Positions 50,691 to 59,430 of a stretch of DNA of 64,000 nt are shown piece after piece. This stretch comes from an uncultured Ruminococcus sp. (GTDB lineage: Bacteria; Bacillota; Clostridia; Oscillospirales; Ruminococcaceae). Made by a program: the position numbers and the translations under genes. The DNA lies in assembly GCA_910579835.1 (NCBI GenBank), contig CAJTWQ010000001.1:76674-140673 (forward strand), read 5' to 3'. Under the pieces are notes generated by a model, which saw only the letters and a list, made by a program, of their open reading frames with translations, was not told the origin of the DNA and made no database searches. Each line of letters starts with the position of its first letter. Within the stretch, counting starts at the first letter, position 1.

Positions 50691-53600
50691 TCATGAAAAC
50701 TGCCACCAATCAAACTCTGTATCTCCGCTGAACACGAAGTATATGTCTTTGGTGCCGGATACGTTATTAACTGCGGGAACCGTTATCTCATCCATAGAGG
50801 AACCAAATTCTGCGTAGCCAATAACATCTCCATTGGGGCTGCCAGTACAGATCTTAACTGATCCGCCCTTGCCTCTTAATTTGATGCTTTCCGTACCCTT
50901 ATTGAAGTTAACGCCGCTTACCTTGATCCATTCGCCTTTTTTGCCAATAACCTTTGTGTCCTGAAGTCCTGATGTCTGGATTCCCTTGGACTGATTTGAC
51001 ATTGTTTCAGCCTGAACTTTAACATAGGGATTAATCGTTTCGATCTGGGACACGCCCTTCATTGAACCAGATGCAGTAAACATTCCATTTGAGAACGCAG
51101 CCTCATCAAGATGACACGAACGGTAATTTCCGCCGAGATCCACATTGCCGCTGCTGTCTGTAGCCTGAATATTCATAGCTCTTGACTGATTACGGCTATG
51201 ATAGAGCATATAGTATTTGCCCTTGAACTCAACTATCGAGTGGTGGTTGTTTCCGCCGCCGTCAAGCTTATATTCGGCAGGATTCTTAAATGCAATGCCC
51301 TTATATGTGAAAGGCCCGAGAGGATTTGAAGCAGTCATAACACCGATCTGAGCGTTGCCGAATCCGTAGGGATTGCCGCCTGTCGACCAGTTTGTGCAGT
51401 ATGAATAATAGTATGTGCCATCAACCTTAATAATAGATGAATCCTCGAAAAGATAGGGCGGATTCATTCTTGCATACTCTCCTGAGAGACTTGTCATATC
51501 TGCGCCAAGCTTAACAGCTCTTGCAGTACCGGGATCAGCCGCTTTTCCGTCGGGAACTCCGCCGCCTACATAAAGGTAACCTGTTCCGTCGTCGTCAACC
51601 ATTACGGCAGGATCGAAAAGCCATGTAACATCGCTGAAACCGGGAGTCGATCTGTTGATAAGAGCCTTGCCGATAGGATCTTTATAAGGACCTTCGGGTG
51701 AATCAGCCGTAAGTACGCCGATTCCACCTGCGCTGTCTGCAAAGTAAAGAAAGAATTTATCCTTGCCGTTAATATTTTTCCAGCAGGCATCGGGCGCCCA
51801 TGCAAAACTTGCCCACTGAGCAGCACCGTTTTGAGTTCTGCTGTTTTTGGCTGCTACGGGAATTGCTCCGTGATCTGTCCAGTTTACAAGATCGGCAGAT
51901 GAGAAGCAGTTGATTGTGCCGGAGTTATAGGTGTTTGACTGTATAGAACCGTCTGCTCTGTATTCAACTGCGTCGTTTGTTGTGTAAACGTAAAGTCTGT
52001 CCTTGTATACCATCCAGCCAGGATCAGCTCCGAAACGCTGAGTCCAGAGAACGTTGTTTTCTCCGTCCTTCTTCCAGCTTTCCGCAATTGACATAGTATT
52101 AAACATTGCTTCAAACTTGGCCGTATCAACGGGAGGAGTATTCTTGGGAAACTCCTTTATCTTGCCCAGAATATACTGCTGGAGAAGAACCAGATCGTTG
52201 AGCTCAACCTTACCGCTCTGATCGACGTCGGCAGCCTTTACAATATTTGCGTCTGTGATCTTTCCGAGAACCACACGGCGCGCAAGAACCATGTCAAGAG
52301 AGTCAATAACGCCGTCCATTGTTGTATCTCCGCGTATCACGCCGCCTACAGGAACTGCGGCAGGATGTCCCTCGCCTGCAATACCCGTGCCTGCTACTGC
52401 GCCGATAACTTCGTCAACATAGAAATTTGTAAGAGATTCTTCTGTTTCGATATAAAGTTTGACATTTGAAGCACCCTCCGGAATAGTATATTCCGTATTG
52501 TACAACTGTCCCCATGTATCGCTTGGCATTGTCCAGCTGTCAATTTCATCATAGCCGGCATCGCCGTTTGCGTCGGTATACTCCACTTTCATCATTATTT
52601 TGACATTTTCGCCGGAGTTCTGCTTTACATGTGCACTGAAGCTGAATGTTTCTCCGGCTTTGAAAATGTTGCTTGGGAGTGTGTATGATGTACCGTTCCA
52701 TGCAGAGGTTCTGTCGGAAACGAGAAGCGAATTACCGCCCCACTCTGTGTAGTGCTCATCGCTGCTCTGTGAAACAGAGTTTCCGCCTCTGTTGGTCCAG
52801 CTCTGTACGCCGTCTTCAAATCCGCATTGGAACCACCAGCCGTACTCGTTAGGCTCTGGAGGCTTTACTTCAACGCCGGGGATTTTTGTACCGTCGCCCC
52901 ATTCGCTTTTGGGAATTATCGAAGTAACTGCATTATATGCCTCTTTAGGCTGATTGTTTGAATCATAAAGAAGAGGATTATTCGGCTTACCCGAAGCCTT
53001 ATCCGTTCCTACCCATGAATTTGCGTCGTTAGGTCCCCAAACCTGAACGAGAGTTACCTTACCCTTGTATTTGCCGCTTGTATTACAATCAACAGCGTGC
53101 TGGAAAATAGCCTTGTATTTGTTTGCCTGCTCCTGTGCTGAATATTTGCCGCCCTCGGAGCATATATCAAGCTCTGTGATCTGGAGGTCGCAGCCAATTG
53201 AAAGGTATCTGTCCATAGCGTCGATATATACGTCAGTGCCTGCAAAACCTGTAGCATTTGCGGGTACATGAGACTGCATGCCCATGCCGTCAAGGAGTCC
53301 TTTCTGATAAAGCGGCTTTACAATAGTATTTATAATACAGTCACGCTTGTGATCCCAGTATTCGTTGTAATCATTGTAGTAGAGGGCGCAACCTTCCGGA
53401 GCATACTGTCTTGCGTAGTAGAAAGCCTTTTCAACAAAGCTGTTGTCGCCGTAAACCTGAACCCAGGCAGATTTTCCGCCATTGACATTATTGTCGCCGG
53501 GTTCTCTTGCGCCGCCGTTGTTTTTCGTTCTGTTTGAATCATCCGAAACACACTCGTTGCATACGTCATAAGCATAAAGGTCAAGAGTGGGATACTGAGT

Positions 53601-54551
53601 TGCGAATGCATTGAACATATTCTTGATATAGCTTTCAAGACGCTGATTCATTACATCCTTGCTTACCCATGCTCCATTTGCATTAAAGCCTTCTTTGAAG
53701 AACCAGGTAGGCGTCTGGCTGTGCCATACAAAAGTATGTCCGCGGAATCCCATTCCGTTCTCAACACAGAAATCAGCAATTGCAGCACATCTGTTAAGAG
53801 ACACTTTTATATCTGTATTTGTACTGCCGTTCTGAACTAGTGTGGCATCAGGCTTTGTTTCGTTTTCGCACTCGATAGCATTGTGATCTTTGATCATATT
53901 TGCTCTGATTCCGGCATTCTGAACAGTACCGCTGTTAAGGATGTTGCCTACACGGAAACCGTAGTTGGCAAATTCGTCCTTAAGACCTTTTTCTGCCGTT
54001 GCGGCTGATGCGCCCTGTACGGCTTTTGTTGTAATCTTAACGTCGTCGATAATGAAATCGTTTGTCGAATCGGATGTGACGTTTATCTCAAATTCGCCGC
54101 TGTCCTCGGGCGCTGCATAGTTGGCGTTAATAGTTGTCCACTTACCTGCTGCGGCTTTCTTTTTGGCGATCTCAACAACCTTTTCGTTTCCATTGCTGTC
54201 TAATGTCCTCATTGTGATGCGGAAAGTTTCGGTTGTTTCACTGTAAACTTTCAGGCTATAATCGTAAGAAATGCCGCCGTAAAGATAAAACCCTTTGGAT
54301 GAGCTTACGCCGTCCTCAGGGGATGTACGGTCAAAAACCTTCATTCCCCGGCTGCCGTCAAATCCGATGCCATCCTCTACGACAACGCTTCCGTCCATTT
54401 CTGTTGCGTGCCAGCCCTCGTAGGTTACTTCAAAGTCATCCGATACTACTTCCGCTGCGTACGCATTATCAGTAAGCGCCGGCAGAAGTGTTATCATTCC
54501 TGCTCCGACTACAACGGAAGTCAGACCTGATACAAACCTTTTCAGTCTCAT
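50691..54551 (-). CDS. Bifunctional xylanase: CBM22-GH10-CBM-dockerin-GH43-CBM6
   Basis: A 1286-residue secreted cellulosomal enzyme. Signal peptide (1-33); CBM22-like module (about 36-175); GH10 endoxylanase (about 185-545) with acid/base E333 in VCNECV and nucleophile E460 in ITELD; a second CBM22-like module (about 575-720); an internal dockerin (738-803, GDTTMDGVIDSLDM and DVDQSGKVELNDL); GH43 (about 835-1165) with D843, D980 and E1036 as the likely catalytic triad; and a CBM6-like C-terminus (about 1176-1286). It should cut xylan and remove xylose or arabinose from the products. An internal dockerin between two catalytic parts is known in Ruminococcus enzymes such as XynD. The promoter and terminator are its own. 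Confidence 0.94.
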   Translation of the reverse strand: MRLKRFVSGLTSVVVGAGMITLLPALTDNAYAAEVVSDDFEVTYEGWHATEMDGSVVVEDGIGFDGSRGMKVFDRTSPEDGVSSSKGFYLYGGISYDYSLKVYSETTETFRITMRTLDSNGNEKVVEIAKKKAAAGKWTTINANYAAPEDSGEFEINVTSDSTNDFIIDDVKITTKAVQGASAATAEKGLKDEFANYGFRVGNILNSGTVQNAGIRANMIKDHNAIECENETKPDATLVQNGSTNTDIKVSLNRCAAIADFCVENGMGFRGHTFVWHSQTPTWFFKEGFNANGAWVSKDVMNQRLESYIKNMFNAFATQYPTLDLYAYDVCNECVSDDSNRTKNNGGAREPGDNNVNGGKSAWVQVYGDNSFVEKAFYYARQYAPEGCALYYNDYNEYWDHKRDCIINTIVKPLYQKGLLDGMGMQSHVPANATGFAGTDVYIDAMDRYLSIGCDLQITELDICSEGGKYSAQEQANKYKAIFQHAVDCNTSGKYKGKVTLVQVWGPNDANSWVGTDKASGKPNNPLLYDSNNQPKEAYNAVTSIIPKSEWGDGTKIPGVEVKPPEPNEYGWWFQCGFEDGVQSWTNRGGNSVSQSSDEHYTEWGGNSLLVSDRTSAWNGTSYTLPSNIFKAGETFSFSAHVKQNSGENVKIMMKVEYTDANGDAGYDEIDSWTMPSDTWGQLYNTEYTIPEGASNVKLYIETEESLTNFYVDEVIGAVAGTGIAGEGHPAAVPVGGVIRGDTTMDGVIDSLDMVLARRVVLGKITDANIVKAADVDQSGKVELNDLVLLQQYILGKIKEFPKNTPPVDTAKFEAMFNTMSIAESWKKDGENNVLWTQRFGADPGWMVYKDRLYVYTTNDAVEYRADGSIQSNTYNSGTINCFSSADLVNWTDHGAIPVAAKNSRTQNGAAQWASFAWAPDACWKNINGKDKFFLYFADSAGGIGVLTADSPEGPYKDPIGKALINRSTPGFSDVTWLFDPAVMVDDDGTGYLYVGGGVPDGKAADPGTARAVKLGADMTSLSGEYARMNPPYLFEDSSIIKVDGTYYYSYCTNWSTGGNPYGFGNAQIGVMTASNPLGPFTYKGIAFKNPAEYKLDGGGNNHHSIVEFKGKYYMLYHSRNQSRAMNIQATDSSGNVDLGGNYRSCHLDEAAFSNGMFTASGSMKGVSQIETINPYVKVQAETMSNQSKGIQTSGLQDTKVIGKKGEWIKVSGVNFNKGTESIKLRGKGGSVKICTGSPNGDVIGYAEFGSSMDEITVPAVNNVSGTKDIYFVFSGDTEFDWWQFS

Positions 54552-54602
54552 TTTTATTCCCCCTTAGAATGTTGTTAAGTTCTGAATTTGTTTTCTTTAT
54601 TT

Positions 54603-54631
54603 ATTATATACTTATTTCTGTCACAATTCAA
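54603..54631 (-). promoter_or_regulatory. Promoter of the xylanase gene
   Basis: Minus strand TTGAAT (54626-54631), 17-base spacer, TATAAT (54603-54608). Upstream the palindrome ATGAATTCAT (about 54663-54672), flanked by TGCA on both sides, is a candidate regulator site. Confidence 0.7.
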
Positions 54632-54990
54632 CTCACTTTTTGCAGATTTGGTGTAAAAAATGCATGAATTCATTTGCACAAATATAAATGTTGTTATTTA
54701 TATCTGCCTATCTTACATATTATAATAGTATAAATTTATCTTTGCGAAGATTGTTGATGCTGTCTTCTCTGAGATTTCTGATTCTGACAAACATTTTACC
54801 ACCTTGTAATATTAATTATATCGTCTGTCACCGTAAAATCAAAGCACATAATCTTCACAAATAACTTTGGCAATAATAAATATAAATGATTTGTTAAGGA
54901 TTATATAGCAGCAAGACATATAATCAAAAAAATACTTATGGGATAATAACAAACGGAACGGCTCACTATTTAGAGTTGCGGAAAATTTTA
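54632..54990. other. A/T-rich region between xylanase promoter and kinase terminator
   Basis: No gene is seen; open frames here are short and lack ribosome-binding sites. Besides the palindrome near 54663 I see no structured feature. Confidence 0.5.
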
Positions 54991-55027
54991 CAGACAGCGC
55001 CGCACAAAAACTGTGCGGCGCTGTCTG
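54991..55027 (-). terminator. Terminator of the two-component operon
   Basis: CAGACAGCGCCGCACA and TGTGCGGCGCTGTCTG form a perfect 16-base-pair stem, followed on the minus strand by TAAAATTTT. The inner GCCGCACA/TGTGCGGC resembles the GC-rich hairpin repeats at 8069 and 39067. Confidence 0.8.
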
Positions 55028-55029
55028 CG

Positions 55030-56832
55030 TCACATTGTTATAACAAAGCTTATGCTTTCTCCTTCATGCGTTTCCACAGATATTCTGAATTTATGCCTGT
55101 CAATAATTGATTTGGCAATTGACAGCCCCAGTCCGTAGCCGCCCGTTGATCTGTTTCTCGATTCGTCGCTTCGGTAGAATCTCTCGAAGATCTTGTTCTT
55201 CTCTGATTCCCGAATGCCCTTGCCGGTATTATAAACGGTAAGTATCTTTTTATCTCCCGCTTTTTTCAGAATAACTCTGACTGTTCCGCCGTCGTTGGAA
55301 TATTTCAGCGCGTTGTCAATGAAGATCGCTGTCATCTGCTTTATGTGCTTTTCACTGCCGTTTATGTGTATATTGTCATCTACATCTACAATAAACTTTT
55401 TATTTGTTTCAAAGGCCTGACATTCAAAAGGAAGCGCCGTATTGACAACTGCCTTGCTGAGATCAAAATCCTGCCGTATAAAATCTGCCGTATTGTTCTC
55501 CAGTCTGGTGAGATTAAGCAGATCGTTCACAAGTATATTCATTCTCTCAGTCTGGGATTTTATATATGTCAGCCACTTGTTTTCTCCTATCTCGTCGGAC
55601 AGGACGTCCGCATTGGCTGAAATAACCGTCACGGGCGTTTTCAGTTCGTGGCTTGCATCAGAAACGAACTGCTTCTGCTTTTCAAATGCCGTTTTCAGCG
55701 GTCTGACTACCTGCCTGCTGAGAAAAAATGCAGCGACAGACAGCAGGAGAAAGGCGGCTGTGCCTATTGTAACCGTAGTGCGGATAAGCTTATTCAGCAT
55801 ATCTATCTCTGCGCTCTTATCGGTAAGAACCATAAGTGTACCGTTGCTCTTTTTCATCTGATAAAACTGAAACTGATTAAGCGTTCCCGTTTCGACGCCC
55901 GAATCCAATATTTTAGAAATGTATTTCTGCGCCGTTTCCTGCTCCAGTTCATCATTGTTGAGGACAGCCTTATATTTGCCGCCGCTGTCAGACATTATTA
56001 TAAAGAAGTCGATAGATCCAAGAGATTTAGGAACCGGTTCCGCTCCGGGACGTATATCGGGCGGAAATTCTTCTTCCTTTTTGTTTTTTTTCGGCTCTTC
56101 CGGCGCTGTGCCGGCGCTGCTCAGAAGCATGATTCCGCCGTTTGCGAGATCATCGTTTACCGTACCGCTGACACCTTCTTTGCGTTCATTCCAGCGGTCG
56201 TGCTCCGGATAGCCGCCGTCTTGATCTTCGCGAGGTTTAAACGGATCAAAATTACCGGGTGGTCCGTAAGGCGGATAATCGTTCTGCCACCAATCCTGTC
56301 CTTCCGGAGGAGGCGGCGGGAATTCCCCTTGTGGAGGTCTGTCGTTTCCCCAGGGGGGCTCCGCCGCAGGCGGCTGTGTAGTCACATCTGGAGTTTCCGG
56401 CTCTGCAGGCGGAGTTTCAGGCGTTGTTTCGTCCGGAACATAAGGCGTTTTGGTTTCTGTTTCCGGGGATGTTTCAGTAATATCTTCTGGTATCTCGGAA
56501 ACGGGAGCCGAAGTCGTTGCTAATGTCGTAGTCGTTGTTGTCAAGGTTGAAACAGTCGTAATCGCCGTGGTCGTTTTTTTCGGCTTATCATCCGGCTCAG
56601 GTGGAATATCGTTCATATGCCTGAAATCATCATGATCCGGGTGTACAAATGTAAAAGTAGAAGCCGCGTCGTCATACTCCACTCCCTCTGCTATCTGCTG
56701 CAAAACATTTCTGGACTGTCTTTCCATAACCGCTTTCATTATCAGATTGACAGAGCCAAGAACGGCAATAAAAACCGCAAGAAGTATACTTGTAATGATG
56801 GCAAAAAGTTTAAGCTGTGCTTTTCGGAACAT
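55030..56832 (-). CDS. Sensor histidine kinase with long Pro/Thr-rich outer segment
   Basis: About 600 residues from ATG 56832, which has AGAGGTGA close upstream. First membrane helix near residues 8-32, an outer region of about 320 residues, a second helix (about 352-372), then HisKA with phosphorylated His395 in SDASHELKTPVTVI, and a HATPase domain (RSTGGYGLGLSIAKSIIDRH). No HAMP domain is obvious. The outer part contains a Thr-rich run and a Pro/Trp/Tyr-rich run (PPPPPEGQDWWQNDYPPYG), unusual for sensor kinases and more like linkers of surface proteins. The preceding response regulator gene is separated by 20 bases. Signal unknown. Confidence 0.92.
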   Translation of the reverse strand: MFRKAQLKLFAIITSILLAVFIAVLGSVNLIMKAVMERQSRNVLQQIAEGVEYDDAASTFTFVHPDHDDFRHMNDIPPEPDDKPKKTTTAITTVSTLTTTTTTLATTSAPVSEIPEDITETSPETETKTPYVPDETTPETPPAEPETPDVTTQPPAAEPPWGNDRPPQGEFPPPPPEGQDWWQNDYPPYGPPGNFDPFKPREDQDGGYPEHDRWNERKEGVSGTVNDDLANGGIMLLSSAGTAPEEPKKNKKEEEFPPDIRPGAEPVPKSLGSIDFFIIMSDSGGKYKAVLNNDELEQETAQKYISKILDSGVETGTLNQFQFYQMKKSNGTLMVLTDKSAEIDMLNKLIRTTVTIGTAAFLLLSVAAFFLSRQVVRPLKTAFEKQKQFVSDASHELKTPVTVISANADVLSDEIGENKWLTYIKSQTERMNILVNDLLNLTRLENNTADFIRQDFDLSKAVVNTALPFECQAFETNKKFIVDVDDNIHINGSEKHIKQMTAIFIDNALKYSNDGGTVRVILKKAGDKKILTVYNTGKGIRESEKNKIFERFYRSDESRNRSTGGYGLGLSIAKSIIDRHKFRISVETHEGESISFVITM

Positions 56833-56852
56833 AAGCTCACCTCTCATACAGT

Positions 56853-57521
56853 TCATTCAAGAGAATAACCGACGCCTCTGGCGGTTCTTATCTGCACAGG
56901 AGCGGAGATGACAGAAAGCTTTTTACGCAGAAACGATATGTATACTTCAATATTATTGTACTCTACGTCGCTTTCATATCCCCAGATTTTCTCGATTATC
57001 CGTTCTTTCGGCAGTATCTGCCGCGGATTCGTAATAAGCAGCTCCATGATCTGATATTCTTTCAGGCTCAGCTTGACATCGTTTCCCTGCCAGATAACCG
57101 AGCTTGTATTCTTGTTCAGCAGCAGACCGTTATAATCCATTCTGCTTTCGTCGATAAATTCGCCTTTCCGTCGTGTCAGCGCCCTTATCCGGGCAAGAAG
57201 CTCATCAGTCACAAAAGGCTTTGTAAGATAGTCGTCGGCTCCGGTATCAAGTCCGTTTATCTTATCTTCAATCTCGCTGCGCGCTGTCAAAAGCAGAACG
57301 GGCGTACTTATTTTTTCCTGACGAAGATTACGGAGAACCTCTATGCCGTTCATGCCTGGCAGCATTATATCAAGGATTATGCAGTCGTAGACTCCCGTCA
57401 GACCGTTGTCCAGACCGTCGATGCCGTCATAGCAGGTATCCACAATATATTTGTTTCTTTTAAGTATTTCCGTCAGAGCATCAGCCAGCTGCACCTCATC
57501 CTCTACAATCAGCAATTTCAT
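56853..57521 (-). CDS. OmpR-family response regulator
   Basis: A 222-residue regulator: receiver domain with the acidic pocket ED (8-9), phosphorylated Asp51 in CIILDIMLPGMNG, Thr in LLLTARS, Lys in DDYLTKPF; then a winged-helix DNA-binding domain (LSLKEYQIMELLITNPRQIL ... RTARGVGYSLE). Partner of the kinase encoded just downstream. A TATAAT-like -10 lies upstream near 57601, without a clear -35. The promoter of the adjacent xylanase is a possible target by position only. Confidence 0.95.
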   Translation of the reverse strand: MKLLIVEDEVQLADALTEILKRNKYIVDTCYDGIDGLDNGLTGVYDCIILDIMLPGMNGIEVLRNLRQEKISTPVLLLTARSEIEDKINGLDTGADDYLTKPFVTDELLARIRALTRRKGEFIDESRMDYNGLLLNKNTSSVIWQGNDVKLSLKEYQIMELLITNPRQILPKERIIEKIWGYESDVEYNNIEVYISFLRKKLSVISAPVQIRTARGVGYSLE

Positions 57522-57723
57522 ATAATTTCCCCTTTAGCGTAAATTTTTATGCGCATATTATTTTAAAATTTAATGCAGATATGTAAACCTATACAATTTT
57601 AATTATACCACAGATAATTGAAATAATCTTAAATAAACTTAATGTTAAATATATTGAATAAGAAAAAATAGACATTATTTTTTGTGCACTTCAACAGTTT
57701 TGCAAAAATTCAACGGACTTATG

Positions 57724-57752
57724 TTGACTAAAAACAGGATTTGTGATAGAAT
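57724..57752 (+). promoter_or_regulatory. Promoter of the gene at 57810
   Basis: TTGACT (57724-57729), 17-base spacer ending TTGTGA, TAGAAT (57747-57752). Confidence 0.72.
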
Positions 57753-57809
57753 TATTAAAAGGATATAAAATTTGTATTAACCGTGATACTTTCGGGAGGG
57801 ACAATAGCT

Positions 57810-58517
57810 ATGATACCGCCGTCTGAGCGTAAGAAAAACAACTTTGCAAAATCACTCCGGCCATCATTTGGAGCTGAAATGAAAAAATATGAAGAACTTT
57901 ACGACATGTTTACAAACGATGGTTATACCAAGGAACTCTGCGAAGAATATGCAGAAGCCTTTGTAAACAACGCAAAAAGACCTGCCGCCGACGACATTAT
58001 TCAGTTGGCCGGTCTTTACGATAAGATTTACGAAAATAAAAGCGCATCATTTTATCTGGATATGCTTGCAGATAAAAAACTTGGCGGCGATGAAAAATTT
58101 TGCTACTGTATAGAAATGCTCAAGACTCAGAGCAAGCTGGGCAGATGGCGTGATGCTGAAGATTTCCGCACGGAAAACATTAATTTTATGCAGGTTTTCG
58201 CTCAAAAAAAGCCCCTCACTCAGCAGGCGGATATGTATATCGCTCTCGCACTGGCTGACTGCGCTGCAAAACGTTACCGAGATGCTTTCAAGCTTATGAA
58301 ATTCGGATACAAGCCGCAGGGGAAAAACGATACGAAACTTCTGGAAATAATGATAACCGGCGTTTATCTTATAGCACGTTCAGGTGAAACCGACGGTCTT
58401 GGCGCTGCTGTTGATAGTGCTCATGCATGCCTCAAACTGTTCAGTGGGTTTGAATACCGCTGGAGCAAGGAATATTATCTCGGCTGTATAGACAAGGCCG
58501 CTCAGGGAATTATATGA
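57810..58517 (+). CDS. All-helical protein of unknown function (TPR-like)
   Basis: About 235 residues from ATG 57810 (GGGAGGG upstream). The sequence is a series of amphipathic helices (DMFTNDGYTKELCEEYAEAF, ADDIIQLAGLYDKIYENK, DMYIALALADCAAKRYRDAF) resembling a degenerate TPR or helical-repeat fold. It lacks a signal peptide and membrane helices. Divergent from the response regulator and followed by two terminator hairpins. No known family is recognised. Confidence 0.75.
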   Translation: MIPPSERKKNNFAKSLRPSFGAEMKKYEELYDMFTNDGYTKELCEEYAEAFVNNAKRPAADDIIQLAGLYDKIYENKSASFYLDMLADKKLGGDEKFCYCIEMLKTQSKLGRWRDAEDFRTENINFMQVFAQKKPLTQQADMYIALALADCAAKRYRDAFKLMKFGYKPQGKNDTKLLEIMITGVYLIARSGETDGLGAAVDSAHACLKLFSGFEYRWSKEYYLGCIDKAAQGII

Positions 58518-58576
58518 CCACAGGTTGATATGGGGGATATGCTCCTCTAATAAATTGATGACTTGATGAGCATGTC

Positions 58577-58640
58577 AGCTCTGCTTTGCCAAAAGCAGAG
58601 CTTTGAATTTTTGGGGGATCTGGTGATCCCCATTTTTGTT
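58577..58640 (+). terminator. Two successive terminator hairpins
   Basis: AGCTCTGCTTT/AAAGCAGAGCT (58577-58602) and GGGGATC-TGGT-GATCCCC followed by ATTTTTG (58614-58637). They close the transcript of the helical protein. Confidence 0.78.
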
Positions 58641-58978
58641 ATAATTTCAAAAAACAAAAAAATCTTTTGTTTTTAATTTGTATTTATATTTGCTTTGAAT
58701 TTTTTACTTTTTATAAGTTCTGTTAAATATTGAATAAACATTTTGCATTGTTTTAAATTTTAAATTTATTTGTGATAATATAAAAAAAGGTGAAATTTGC
58801 CTATAAGTTTTAGAAAAATGAAAATATGACTTAATTTTAATTAATATATATATTGTTTTTTTATTATATATGTATAAAATGATAATATATTTGTAATTTT
58901 TATTTATTTATAGTTAAGAAATACAATAAACATATAATTAAACAGCAATATAGTCCTAAATTTAGGCAATATTATCAA
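58641..58978. other. Extremely A/T-rich stretch without genes
   Basis: About 340 bases made nearly only of A and T, with no open frame, no clear repeat and no hairpin of note. It lies directly upstream of the ncRNA promoter and could act as an UP-element-like or bent DNA region; that is inference. Confidence 0.4.
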
Positions 58979-59007
58979 TTGATTATACTGTCTCCATGAT
59001 TTATAAT
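58979..59007 (+). promoter_or_regulatory. Promoter of the structured ncRNA candidate
   Basis: TTGATT (58979-58984), 17-base spacer, TATAAT (59002-59007). Start expected near 59013. Confidence 0.72.
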
Positions 59008-59012
59008 ACAAT

Positions 59013-59384
59013 TGTTGGATGCGTTGAAAACGCTCCAATACCGCATTAAGATTTTTTAATGTGTCCTGTAAATCCGGCAAATATGATAAGTTTCAGCTTC
59101 TCCGGAAAGATTGTCCGGAAGAGTTTCTCCAAAATATTCTGTATTAATCGCTGCCTTAACGCTGCTGTTAAACATTAATGCCTATAATATGTTTAATTGC
59201 CTAAAGCAGCTTTGCCGTTTGAATCATAGCAGCATATATTCAACTACGGTCTGAAACTCATATTTTGGCACTGCGGAATTTGTGCCTGCCGTAATGCATT
59301 CGCATATAGAGGGTATGTGAACGCATCAAAACAGCGGTTCTTTTTGACTTTTTGAGAGGGGAGTCAATAGAGCCGCTGTTTTTT
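59013..59384 (+). ncRNA. Structured non-coding RNA candidate, about 370 nt, unknown class
   Basis: The unit runs from a promoter to a strong terminator (AACAGCGGTTCT / AGAGCCGCTGTT then TTTTTT, 59330-59384). Stems in order: TTGGA-GCGTT/AACGC-TCCAA (59015-59038); CGCATTAA/TTAATGTG (59043-59064); CTTCTCCGGA/TCCGGAAGAG (59097-59123); GCTGCT/AGCAGC closing TTAAACAT/ATGTTTAA (59161-59210); GGCAC/GTGCC (59267-59286); TTCGCATA/TATGTGAA inside ATGC/GCAT (59294-59326). No open frame with a ribosome-binding site is present. I checked by eye for tmRNA ends, RNase P and SRP signatures and found none. Transcription and class are unproven. Confidence 0.6.
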
Positions 59385-59430
59385 AGATTCTGAACAGGCT
59401 TTAAGACCTTTCTGCATCTATCGGATCGGT

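Noticed and set aside
59013..59384. Identification of the structured RNA as tmRNA, RNase P or SRP RNA
   Set aside because: The tmRNA GGTTCGA/CCACCA end, the RNase P GAGGAAAGTCC and ACAGAA boxes, and the SRP GGAAG-AGCAG loop could not be found.
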